This document shows positions 7,316 through 14,732 of a stretch of 64,000 nucleotides of DNA, piece after piece. Both the position numbers and the translations under genes were made by a program. Numbering within the stretch: position 1 is the stretch's first letter; the number at the start of each line of letters is the position of its first letter. Source of the DNA: Thermoflexaceae bacterium (GTDB lineage: Bacteria > Chloroflexota > Dehalococcoidia > Tepidiformales > Tepidiformaceae); contig JABTUD010000002.1 in the NCBI GenBank assembly GCA_015075555.1, forward strand, positions 1,391,084 through 1,455,083, in the 5' to 3' direction. The notes beneath the pieces were generated by a model. That model was given only the letters and a program-made list of their open reading frames with translations. It was not told the origin of the DNA and ran no database searches.

Positions 7316-8519
7316 GTATTCTGGGGACAAATTGAGAATCCTGGCGGCTATCGCAGAGGTATTTCGGCCGTACACGCCGATCGATGACATTGATCTCTTT
7401 GCAGGGAGAGTCAATGAAGTCGCTGAAGTCCTCGGCACTGTATATGAGCGTGGGCGGCATGTTGTTATTCACGGAGACCGCGGAGTTGGTAAGACTTCCC
7501 TGGCCAACGTGATGGAGAGACTTCTCGTTCGTCGCGCCGATGGTCAGGAGGAGGCCCGCGTCCTCGTCGTGAAGGCCGCCTGCGACTCAACCGACAACTT
7601 CGCATCGGTATGGCGTCGCGTCTTCAACGGCATCGCCCTGACGCGGGACATCCGGCGGACCGGCTTCCGCGCCGAGCCGGCCGAAGAGCAGCTTGATCTT
7701 GCCGAACTCCTCCCGGAGATCCTGCGCCCGGCAGACATCGTGAGCGCGGCCCGCACTCTCGGGCGGACGGTTGTCATCCTCGACGAGTTCGACCGGCTTC
7801 AGGGGTCCGAGACTGCCAGGGCATTCGCGGACACGCTCAAGGCCCTCTCCGACGCCGACGCTGATATGACGGTCGTGATAGTGGGCGTCGGCCGCAGCGT
7901 TACGGAGTTGATTGGCGAGCACGAGTCAGTGGAACGATGCCTGAAGCAAGTGCGTATCCCCCGGATGTCGAATGCCGAAGCGGAGGCGATCATCGCTACT
8001 GGTCTTGAGAGAGCGGGCATGGCCATCAACGACGACGCCAAGGAACGGATCATCAGGCTTTCGCAGGGCTTTCCGCACTACACACACCTCCTGGCGAAGA
8101 ACGCTGCTGAGAAGGCGCTCAGCAGTGACCGGACCGAAATAGAGATGGCTGATGTAGAAGGGGCCATCGCGGTGGCGCTTGAACAGGCAGCGGAGTCGGT
8201 GAAGGAAACTTACAGGCGGGCCGTGACGCCGCAACGGAGACAGTCCCTGTTCGACAATGTGCTCCTTGCCTGTGCGCTGGCTGCGGAGGCGGGAGGAGGC
8301 ACCTTTGGCTCCACCGATGTCCGCGAAGCGCTCGAACGGATTACCGGCCAACGCATGGAGTTGACCCGCTTCTCCTACAATCTCGGAAAGCTCTGCTCGG
8401 TCGAGAGGGGCCCTGTACTGGACCGCCTCGACTATCCCGGCAGACCACGGTACCGGTTCCGGAACCCGCTGCTACAGCCCTACATCGTTCTGCAGGGCCA
8501 CTCGCGCGGAGTAATCTAA
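7308..8519 (+). CDS. Orc1/STAND-like AAA ATPase
   Basis: A 403-residue P-loop ATPase. An N-terminal lead-in (FAGRVNEVAEVLGTV, the typical 'F.GR..E' entry of Orc1/STAND-like ATPases) precedes Walker A GDRGVGKTS at about 57-65, Walker B TVVILDEFDRL at about 150-160, a sensor-1-like VVIVGVGRS and a lid with GFPHYTHLLAKNA. The C-terminal ~110 residues look like a winged helix (TFGSTDVREALERITG, then YRFRNPLLQPYIV). No partner effector is seen. It separates cysS from purM and has a lower GC content than its neighbours. Such lone ATPases are sometimes found in defence or mobile contexts, but this is inference. Confidence 0.75.
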   Translation: MTSYSGDKLRILAAIAEVFRPYTPIDDIDLFAGRVNEVAEVLGTVYERGRHVVIHGDRGVGKTSLANVMERLLVRRADGQEEARVLVVKAACDSTDNFASVWRRVFNGIALTRDIRRTGFRAEPAEEQLDLAELLPEILRPADIVSAARTLGRTVVILDEFDRLQGSETARAFADTLKALSDADADMTVVIVGVGRSVTELIGEHESVERCLKQVRIPRMSNAEAEAIIATGLERAGMAINDDAKERIIRLSQGFPHYTHLLAKNAAEKALSSDRTEIEMADVEGAIAVALEQAAESVKETYRRAVTPQRRQSLFDNVLLACALAAEAGGGTFGSTDVREALERITGQRMELTRFSYNLGKLCSVERGPVLDRLDYPGRPRYRFRNPLLQPYIVLQGHSRGVI

Positions 8520-8569
8520 GCGCTCCCTCCCTTGTACGGCTCTGACTGGTTGTGCGGGTCTGAACGCCG

Positions 8570-8756
8570 TGACCGCCCGCCTCAAACCCCACGATGCGCT
8601 ACGGCAGCCCAATGACCGAACGCCGGTACGCCGCCGCGGGCGTGGACCTCGCCGCCCGCAGCCAGTTCGCGAAGAGCCTGCCCGGGATCCTGGCCCAGGC
8701 GCGGCGGCCGGAATTCCTTACCGCTGCCGGCCCCTTCAGCGGCCTTTTCCGCCTGG
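8570..8756 (+). pseudogene. truncated duplicate of the purM 5' end
   Basis: From about 8570 the sequence matches the purM upstream region, and from ATG 8612 its first ~48 codons (TERRYAAAGVDLAARSQ versus TERQYAAAGVDLAARSQ in the intact gene), with about 8% nucleotide differences. Similarity stops at CTGG (8753-8756). Within 4 nt the sequence switches to a copy of the cysS 3' end and the ATPase promoter. It is a remnant of a tandem duplication and not a functional gene. Confidence 0.85.
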
Positions 8757-8759
8757 TCA

Positions 8760-9064
8760 GCGCGGTAGGGACACCGGCGTGGGGTGGCAGTGGGCAGCGC
8801 GCCAAAGCGGACGGGCGTACATCGGGGTGACATGATTTGGGCCTAAGTTAGCAAAATCTCGCAGTGAATTAGTAAATGACTTCCTATTCTGGGGACAAAT
8901 TGAGAATCCTGGCTGCTATCGCAGAGGTATTTCGGCCATACACGCCGATCGATGACATTGATCTGTTTGCAGGGAGAGTCAATGAAGTCACTGAAGTCCT
9001 CGGCACTGCATATGAACGCGGCCGTCACACTGTCATTCACGGAGACCGCGGCCCCGGCATCTGA
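8760..9064 (+). pseudogene. truncated duplicate of the AAA ATPase 5' region
   Basis: Positions 8760-9051 align without gaps to 7192-7483: the last 9 nt of cysS, the ATPase upstream region and the first 58 codons of the ATPase (ATG 8876). The coding part differs at about 14 of 176 positions by hand count, mostly silent, with three amino-acid changes. The copy breaks inside Walker A (GDRG then PGI and a stop), so no ATPase can be made. The mostly silent differences imply the two copies diverged while both were under selection. Confidence 0.85.
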
Positions 9065-9120
9065 TCCGCGCCCACACCTTTGGCCACGCCTGGCCCCGGG
9101 CGGAGGTACGGGGCGGCCGG

Positions 9121-9486
9121 TCAGCCGGGCTCGCCCTGGCCGGCCAGGTACTCAGCCAGTGCCACGGCGTTGTTCATTGCCCTCTCCGTGGCCGAATAGA
9201 GGAGCGTGACCGTACCCCCGGCATCGAGTTCCCGGAGACGGGCAATCGCCTCCACAGCCGCGGGAGCGGCAAGCTCTTCGGCGTAGCGCCGCTTGAACTC
9301 GTCCCACTTCGCCGGGTCGTGCTCGAACCAGTGCCGGAGCGCCGTGGAGGGCGACACCTCTCGCAGCCACTCATCGATGGCAGCCCGCTCCTTCAACAGG
9401 CCACGGGGCCAGAGGCGGTCAACGAGCACCCGGTAGCCATCGCTCGCGGCCGGGGGGTCGTATATTCGTCTGACCTGGATAGCCAT
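9121..9486 (-). CDS. DUF488 (YeaO-like) family protein
   Basis: A 121-residue protein with the family hallmarks IRRIYDPPAASDGYR-like start (VRRIYDPP), LVDRLWPRG, a helical DEWLREVSPST segment, LRHWFEHDPAKWDEF and a LLYSATE strand near the end. GGGAGGG lies upstream of the ATG. The biochemical role of DUF488 is not established. It lies between the ATPase remnant and purM, on the opposite strand, and seems to have been left in place or inserted during the rearrangement that truncated the ATPase copy. Confidence 0.85.
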   Translation of the reverse strand: MAIQVRRIYDPPAASDGYRVLVDRLWPRGLLKERAAIDEWLREVSPSTALRHWFEHDPAKWDEFKRRYAEELAAPAAVEAIARLRELDAGGTVTLLYSATERAMNNAVALAEYLAGQGEPG

Positions 9487-9647
9487 GTTCGGGGCCCTCC
9501 CTTTCGCTACCTGCCCGGTCCGCCGTGGCCCTCTCCCGCGAGCCGGATGCCTTCCATCTTCGCACCCGCCGGTGCGCGTGACACTCCCCGCCCCGGGCAG
9601 GCCAGGCCCCGCTCTCCCCCGGGCCGCCCTCAAACCCGGCGATCCGT

Positions 9648-9653
9648 TACCCT
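9648..9653 (+). promoter_or_regulatory. -10 element of purM (leaderless)
   Basis: TACCCT ends exactly 6 nt before the purM ATG and there is no Shine-Dalgarno sequence, so the transcript should begin at the start codon. The duplicated copy at 8594-8611 has TACGGC at the matching place. Confidence 0.45.
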
Positions 9654-9659
9654 AACCTC

Positions 9660-10703
9660 ATGACCGAACGCCAGTACGCCGCCGCCGGGGTCGACCTCGC
9701 CGCCCGCAGCCAGTTCGCGAAGAGCCTGCCGGGGATCCTGGCCCAGGCGCGGCGGCCGGAAGTACTTTCCGATGCCGGGCCCTTCAGCGGCCTCTTCCGG
9801 CTGGGCGACCGCTACCGCGACCCCGTCATCACGGCCAGCGCCGACGGCATCGGCACCAAAGTCCGGCTCCACCTGGCGGCCGGCCGGCTCGACCTCTGTG
9901 GCCCCGACATCATCGGCCACAGCGTGAACGACATCCTCGCCTGCGGCGCCGAGCCCCTCTTCTTCCTCGACTACATCGCCGGCAACGGCCTCACCAACGA
10001 TCAGAAGCGTTCGCTCGTTGAGGGCGTTGCCCGCGCCTGCGCCGATGCTGGCTGCGCGCTCCTCGGCGGCGAAACCGCCGACATGCCCGACGTCTATCCC
10101 CCCGGCGAGTTCGACCTCGCGGGCTTCATCGTGGGCGTGGTCGAGCGTGACCGAATCATCGATGGGTCGAAGGTGGCCGTTGGAGATGCGCTCATTGGCC
10201 TCCCGAGCTCGGGCCTGCACACGAACGGCTTCTCGCTCGCCCGCCGGGCGCTCGATGTGTGCAACGGCGAAGCAGCCGATGAGACCCGCCGCCGCCTCGA
10301 AGAGCGCCCCGCCCTGCTGGGCGGCCAGACGGTTGGTGAGGCCCTTCTCGCAACGCACCTGCCCTACTACCGCGCCGTCGCTCCCGTGCTCGACCGGTTC
10401 CATGGCATCGCCCACATCACCGGCGGCGGCTATGTGGAGAACGTGCCCCGCATCCTTCCACCGGGTGTCACCGCCATCTTCGATACGGCGGCCTGGCCGG
10501 TGCTCCCAGTCTTCAGGCTCATACAGGAGCGCGGCCGCATCTCCAGCGAGGAGATGTACGAGGTCTTCAATATGGGCATCGGTCTCGTTGTCATGGTCGC
10601 GCCCGGCGACGCCGAAGCCGTGCTGGCCGCCATCCCCGGCGCCCTGCCTATCGGGCACATCGCCGCCGATACCGGCCGCCGCGTCGAGCTGAGGGGGCTC
10701 TGA
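9660..10703 (+). CDS. purM: phosphoribosylformylglycinamidine cyclo-ligase (AIR synthetase)
   Basis: ATP-dependent ring closure of FGAM to AIR in purine synthesis. The 347-residue protein carries the family signatures YAAAGVDLAA at the N-terminus, SADGIGTKVRLH, the dimer-core GHSVNDILACGAEPLFFLDY, GGETADMPDVY, the substrate region GLPSSGLHTNGFSLAR, and HITGGGYVENVPRILP. Length is normal. No other pur genes are nearby. Its 5' end is partly duplicated at 8570-8756. Confidence 0.97.
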   Translation: MTERQYAAAGVDLAARSQFAKSLPGILAQARRPEVLSDAGPFSGLFRLGDRYRDPVITASADGIGTKVRLHLAAGRLDLCGPDIIGHSVNDILACGAEPLFFLDYIAGNGLTNDQKRSLVEGVARACADAGCALLGGETADMPDVYPPGEFDLAGFIVGVVERDRIIDGSKVAVGDALIGLPSSGLHTNGFSLARRALDVCNGEAADETRRRLEERPALLGGQTVGEALLATHLPYYRAVAPVLDRFHGIAHITGGGYVENVPRILPPGVTAIFDTAAWPVLPVFRLIQERGRISSEEMYEVFNMGIGLVVMVAPGDAEAVLAAIPGALPIGHIAADTGRRVELRGL

Positions 10704-10712
10704 GCGCCGCCG

Positions 10713-11528
10713 ATGCTTCTTCGCGCCGCCCCCGTGGCCCTTCTTGTCGCCGTGCTGGCGGCTTCCTGTGCCGGGGAGTCAACGGTCACCGCCGAAGAGA
10801 CACTGACCGAGACCTTCCTCTCCGTCTCCGCCCCCAGGCTCGCCGTTGACACCTTCCGCGGCCGGGTCGCGGTAACCGCAGCGCCGGGCCAGGACATCTC
10901 TGTCGAAGTGACGAAGGTCGGCGCCGGCAGCAGCTCTGCGGCCGCGAAGCGCGACCTCCAGTACGTCGGCGTGGGCATCCAGCGCGAAGGCGGGACCGTG
11001 CAGGTCGTGGCCGCGCGCAGTGACGGTGGGACCGCGCCCGGCCCATCGGCCGCGCACGTCACGGTCCGCCTGCCGGCGGGAGCGAGCATCAACATCAAGA
11101 CGGCCAACGGCGAAGTCACCGTCACGGGCATGGCCGGCGGCATCATCGCCGAGACGGGGAATGGGCGCATCACCGTCTCGGGCGCCCGTGGCCAGGTCAG
11201 TGCGCGAACCGGCAATGGCGAAATAGACATCGGCGGGGAGCTCCTCACCGTGGAGGCGCGGACCGAGAACGGCCAGATCGGCCTCTCCGGGTCGCTTTCA
11301 AGCGCCGTTCACCAGCTGCGCTCGGGGAACGGCGCGATCACAGCCGACCTCCCTCCCGATTCCGACTTCCGTCTCGAAGCCAGCACCATCACCGGCACGG
11401 TCTCGTGCGCGTTCAACCTCCCCGGGGCGGACACCTCGGCGAAGACCAACCTCTTTGGCGCCACCAGCCCGGCAGCGAAGACCGTCCTCGCCATCCACAC
11501 CAACAACGGGAACATCTCCGTCCGCTGA
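10713..11528 (+). CDS. DUF4097-type lipoprotein (beta-helix/adhesin-like)
   Basis: A 271-residue exported lipoprotein: hydrophobic signal (APVALLVAVLAASC) with lipobox LAASC at about residues 16-20. The mature part is a repetitive beta-solenoid with recurring 'GNG.I' and 'TANGEVTV' turns (TGNGRITVSG, TGNGEIDIGG, TENGQIGLSG), as in DUF4097. It starts 10 nt after purM with no ribosome-binding site, so translational coupling is possible. Surface role unknown. Confidence 0.75.
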   Translation: MLLRAAPVALLVAVLAASCAGESTVTAEETLTETFLSVSAPRLAVDTFRGRVAVTAAPGQDISVEVTKVGAGSSSAAAKRDLQYVGVGIQREGGTVQVVAARSDGGTAPGPSAAHVTVRLPAGASINIKTANGEVTVTGMAGGIIAETGNGRITVSGARGQVSARTGNGEIDIGGELLTVEARTENGQIGLSGSLSSAVHQLRSGNGAITADLPPDSDFRLEASTITGTVSCAFNLPGADTSAKTNLFGATSPAAKTVLAIHTNNGNISVR

Positions 11529-11561
11529 CATCGCCCTGCAGTGCCACCGGGCCGGGGCGGC

Positions 11562-12734
11562 TCAGTCGTCACTGAAGAGCCGCACGTAGGGTTCGTATCG
11601 GAAGCGGCGATTGCGGGCGTTCCCCGTGATTTCGGCGAGGACGCCGATGTCCGTGAGCCGGGCTACGAGGCTATTGGCGGCGGCGTACGTCGTCCCGGTG
11701 ATCGTCTCCACGGTGCTTACGGAGAGGATGGGCCGATCGAAGAGCGTTTCGAGCACCCTGTGTCCGTTGCCGGCCGCTCGGCCAAGATGCGCCGCGATGG
11801 CAGCGCGATGCTCCTCGCGCATCAGGAGAACGCGGCGCGCCGTCTCGGTGGCTTCGGAGCTGACTTCGGCGACACCGCTGAGGAAGAAACCGAGCCAGCC
11901 CTCCCAGTCGCCCTGGTCGCGGACGGCCTGGAGTCGGTCATAGTACTGCTGCCGATGGCGCTTGAAATAGTGGGAAAGGTAAAGCACGGGCTTCAGGAGG
12001 ACTCCCCGCTCGCAGAGCAGCAACGTGATGAGGAGACGGCCGGCGCGGCCGTTACCGTCAAGAAAGGGGTGGATGGTCTCGAACTGGGCGTGGGCAAGGC
12101 CAACCTGGACCAGCAATGGGAGACCGGAGTCTGCGTGCAGAAAGCTCTCAAGTTCCCCGAGCGCGTGGGGCACCAGGTCAGGAGGGGGCGGGATAAACGT
12201 CGCCTCGCCGAGAGTGCAGCCGGCGGGGCCAATCCAGTTCTGGCTTCGACGCAATTCACCCGGAGTGAGATGCGAGCCGCGGACCCCATCAATGAGTTTC
12301 CCGTGGATCTCGCGGATCAGCCGCACCGACACGGGGAGATCGGCGAGGCGCGCCAGCCCGTAGTTCATGGCGCGGACGTAGTTCACGACCCCGGCGACAT
12401 CGAGCGGGCGAGCTTTGGCTTCGGGCCCAATGAGGTTGGCTTCGGCGGCCAGGAGGTCTTGCAGAGAGCTCTGGGTACCCTCTATCTGGCTGGAGAGCAC
12501 GGCCTCTTTGCGCACGTACATGAAGACGAAGAGGTCCGGGTTTGGCAGGGTCTGCACCGAGCCGTCGAGCCGGCCGAGGGCGCGGTCGGCCTGTGAGAGC
12601 AGGGCCTGGAGCGGACCTTCCAGGCGAACAGGCGGATCGGGCGGGAGCGGCGCCGGGATGAACGCCCGATATCCGCCGGGCTGGGGCTGGTACGCGCCCG
12701 CGCGGCCGGGCATCCCACCGTGACGGTCGGCCAT
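11562..12734 (-). CDS. Fic family protein with C-terminal winged helix
   Basis: A 390-residue Fic-domain protein, predicted to transfer AMP or another nucleotide monophosphate to protein hydroxyl groups. It has the active-site motif HPFLDGNGRAGR near residue 220, and upstream the inhibitory-helix motif S-x3-E-G (SSQIEGT, near residue 83), which marks a class II Fic protein with built-in auto-inhibition. The last ~90 residues look like a winged helix (TVETITGTTYAAANSLVARL), as in Fic proteins that bind DNA. No separate antitoxin gene is adjacent. A cluster of repeats upstream suggests autoregulation. Confidence 0.9.
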   Translation of the reverse strand: MADRHGGMPGRAGAYQPQPGGYRAFIPAPLPPDPPVRLEGPLQALLSQADRALGRLDGSVQTLPNPDLFVFMYVRKEAVLSSQIEGTQSSLQDLLAAEANLIGPEAKARPLDVAGVVNYVRAMNYGLARLADLPVSVRLIREIHGKLIDGVRGSHLTPGELRRSQNWIGPAGCTLGEATFIPPPPDLVPHALGELESFLHADSGLPLLVQVGLAHAQFETIHPFLDGNGRAGRLLITLLLCERGVLLKPVLYLSHYFKRHRQQYYDRLQAVRDQGDWEGWLGFFLSGVAEVSSEATETARRVLLMREEHRAAIAAHLGRAAGNGHRVLETLFDRPILSVSTVETITGTTYAAANSLVARLTDIGVLAEITGNARNRRFRYEPYVRLFSDD

Positions 12735-12741
12735 ACTATCG

Positions 12742-12840
12742 CCAGTCTATAACATGAAATTCGTCCCGGTCTATATGATAGGTTGTCTATCACATGGGAC
12801 TGACATCCGTCCATGTTAAAGACTGGATATCGCATGGAGC
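12742..12840 (-). promoter_or_regulatory. operator-like repeat cluster upstream of fic
   Basis: An AT-rich patch in a GC-rich genome. CCAGTCTATAACATG (12742-12756) and the reverse complement of 12812-12826 match at 14 of 15 positions. Between them are further partial copies: GTCTATATGATAG, GATAG-N5-CTATC and GTCTATCACATG. These look like multiple binding sites for one regulator, most simply the winged helix of the Fic protein itself. They overlap TATAGA (minus strand), a possible -10 element. Confidence 0.55.
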
Positions 12841-13012
12841 GACCGGCGTTCCATGGTCCTGCCAGCCTCTTACATGCGGCGCCCGGGTCGCCGTGCTACT
12901 GGCAGCGAATGGCGCGGGGCGCAACTTCCTCCCTCCCTCCTGCGCCCGGCGCTGACACCCGCCGCTTGGCGCTCCCGCCCCGGCCCGGCCAGCCTGCCCG
13001 CGGAGGTGACAG

Positions 13013-13618
13013 ATGGACCGGAACGAATTCTTCGCCGAGGTCTGCCGCCGCCTGGGCTGGGAGCCCACTCCGTGGCGGCTGGCGGTGTTTTCCGAATGGG
13101 CCCGCCTCGAAGGCATGCCCTACGAGCGCACCTACAACCCCCTGGCGACAACCCGCCTGGGCCCCAGCACACCGCTCGATACCTCCTTCGACATTGGCTT
13201 CGGGCCCGGCAACTGGAACGCCGTGCCGGTGCGCGTCTACCGCGATGCCGCTTCGGGAGTCACCGCCACCGTGGAGACCCTCGGGCTTTCCTACTACCCC
13301 AACATCCGCCGCTGCTTCGCGGACGAGCGCGGCTATGACGGGGCCGTGCCCGAGTTCGCGACCTACGTGGGGAGCGAAGCCTACGGCCGGGTGATGGTGG
13401 AGTTCATGCGCTCGCTGCCTGCGGCGAAGCCATCAGCGCCCCCGCTGACGGAACGCGTGGCCCGCCTGGAGCGGATCATCGCCGGGAACGGCATCGACGC
13501 TGCCGGGGCACGGCTGACCGGGGAGGCCGCGCTGCTCTGGCTCGACGAGCAGGAGATGAGCCTCTTCCTCGGGCTTGCGCTGACCCAGGCCGAGGTGGCC
13601 GCCCTGCGCGATCGCTGA
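13013..13618 (+). CDS. phage-lysin-like hypothetical protein
   Basis: A 201-residue protein with a pattern shared by lysozyme-like or endopeptidase-like phage and host proteins: WRLAVFSEWARLEGMPYER, then YNPLATT, then GNWNAVPVRVYRD, GVTATVETL and SYYPNIRR. The remaining 70 residues form a helical tail with LTERVARLERIIAGNG, a probable coiled coil. No signal peptide is visible. GGAGG precedes the ATG. Murein hydrolysis is a guess from this pattern. It stands alone, not in an evident prophage. Confidence 0.6.
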   Translation: MDRNEFFAEVCRRLGWEPTPWRLAVFSEWARLEGMPYERTYNPLATTRLGPSTPLDTSFDIGFGPGNWNAVPVRVYRDAASGVTATVETLGLSYYPNIRRCFADERGYDGAVPEFATYVGSEAYGRVMVEFMRSLPAAKPSAPPLTERVARLERIIAGNGIDAAGARLTGEAALLWLDEQEMSLFLGLALTQAEVAALRDR

Positions 13619-13623
13619 CCCCG

Positions 13624-14574
13624 CTACAACCCCCGCACGCGCGGGGCAATCTCGGCGGCCAGGTACTCGGGCACTTCATCCGAATCGAAGTTGAAGTGCT
13701 GGAACTGCACCTCCTGCACCCCCTGCTCCGCCAGCCGGCCGAGCGTTTCCACCACTTCGCCCGTGCTGCCCACGATCATCCCGCGCGCCTTCGCGCCGGC
13801 ACGCCATTCTGCGGGCGGCACGTTCGCCCCGCCAAACATGCTCTGCACACGCCGGGTGGCCGCGTCCAGGGTCGCCTCGTTCGGCCCCACGATGGCAAAT
13901 GCCATCATCGAGCGGCGGATGGTAGACGGGTCGCGGCCCTCCCGCTCGCAGTGGCGTTCGAGCACCTCGCGCTTGTGTGCGTACGCCTCGGGCGAAAGGT
14001 TCACCGCGTTCCATTCGCCGGCGTAGCGCGCAACGAGCCGCAGGGTGCGCTTCTCGCCCCCGCCGCCGATGAGGATCGGCGGCCGCCCGGGCGCGGGCTT
14101 GGGCAGGCAATCGGCGCCATCGAGCCTGTAGAACGGCCCCGCGTGCGTGGCCGGACCCGGCGCCCAGAGCGCCCGGAGCACATGGATGGCCTCCTCCAGC
14201 CTGTCGAACCGCTCCTTGATGGGCGGAAAGCTGAGGCCGTAGGCGTGGTGCTCGGCCTCGTTCCACCCCGCACCCAGCCCCATCACGAATCGCCCGCCGC
14301 TCAGCAGGTCGAGCTGCGCCGCCATCCTGCCCACGTTCACGGGCTCGCGGAAGGTGACCGGCGTCACCAGCGGCCCGAAGCGGACGCGCTTCGTCTCCTT
14401 CGCGGCGACCACAAACGAGAGGAACGCTTCAAGCGAATCCTGTTGCGGCCCGATGAAGTAGTGGTCCGAGCGGAAGACCGTCGGGAACCCCAGTCTCTCC
14501 GCGAGCGCCAGGATGTGGCTCCAACGCTCCCACGTGAGCCCGTTCTGGCCTTCCACCATAAGCCCGATCTCCAT
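13624..14574 (-). CDS. LLM-class (luciferase-like) F420-type oxidoreductase
   Basis: A 316-residue TIM-barrel flavin or F420 oxidoreductase: MEIGLMVEGQNGLTWERW start, VFRSDHYF, VRFGPLVTPVTFREP, FVMGLGAGWNEAEHHAYG, PILIGGGGEKRTLR near the middle and GEWNAV. The GLGAGWNEAEH signature is typical of the F420-dependent branch. GGAAGGG lies upstream of this ATG, which is why the shorter start was preferred. Convergent with the lysin-like gene and divergent from the iron-sulfur flavoprotein. Substrate unknown. Confidence 0.85.
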   Translation of the reverse strand: MEIGLMVEGQNGLTWERWSHILALAERLGFPTVFRSDHYFIGPQQDSLEAFLSFVVAAKETKRVRFGPLVTPVTFREPVNVGRMAAQLDLLSGGRFVMGLGAGWNEAEHHAYGLSFPPIKERFDRLEEAIHVLRALWAPGPATHAGPFYRLDGADCLPKPAPGRPPILIGGGGEKRTLRLVARYAGEWNAVNLSPEAYAHKREVLERHCEREGRDPSTIRRSMMAFAIVGPNEATLDAATRRVQSMFGGANVPPAEWRAGAKARGMIVGSTGEVVETLGRLAEQGVQEVQFQHFNFDSDEVPEYLAAEIAPRVRGL

Positions 14575-14652
14575 GTTCGCCCTTCCCTTCCAGCGCGGCG
14601 CCGCGGCCCTTCCTGCGGGCTCCCGCCGCGCACATTCTGTCGCGCGGGTTGC

Positions 14653-14658
14653 TATTAT
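14653..14658 (+). promoter_or_regulatory. candidate -10 element
   Basis: TATTAT, 74 nt before the ATG of the GltD-like gene. Confidence 0.35.
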
Positions 14659-14732
14659 GGCCCGCACACAGCCCGTCAAGACAAGCGCAGCCCGGCCCGT
14701 GGTTCGCGGCGCGCCCAGGTGGGGAGGAACGC

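Noticed and set aside
7200..9120. Insertion sequence carrying the AAA ATPase
   Set aside because: No transposase, no terminal inverted repeats and no target-site duplication. The direct repeats are explained by tandem duplication of host DNA.
13013..13618. Certain phage endolysin
   Set aside because: Only a sequence pattern matches; no holin or phage genes nearby and no proven catalytic triad.
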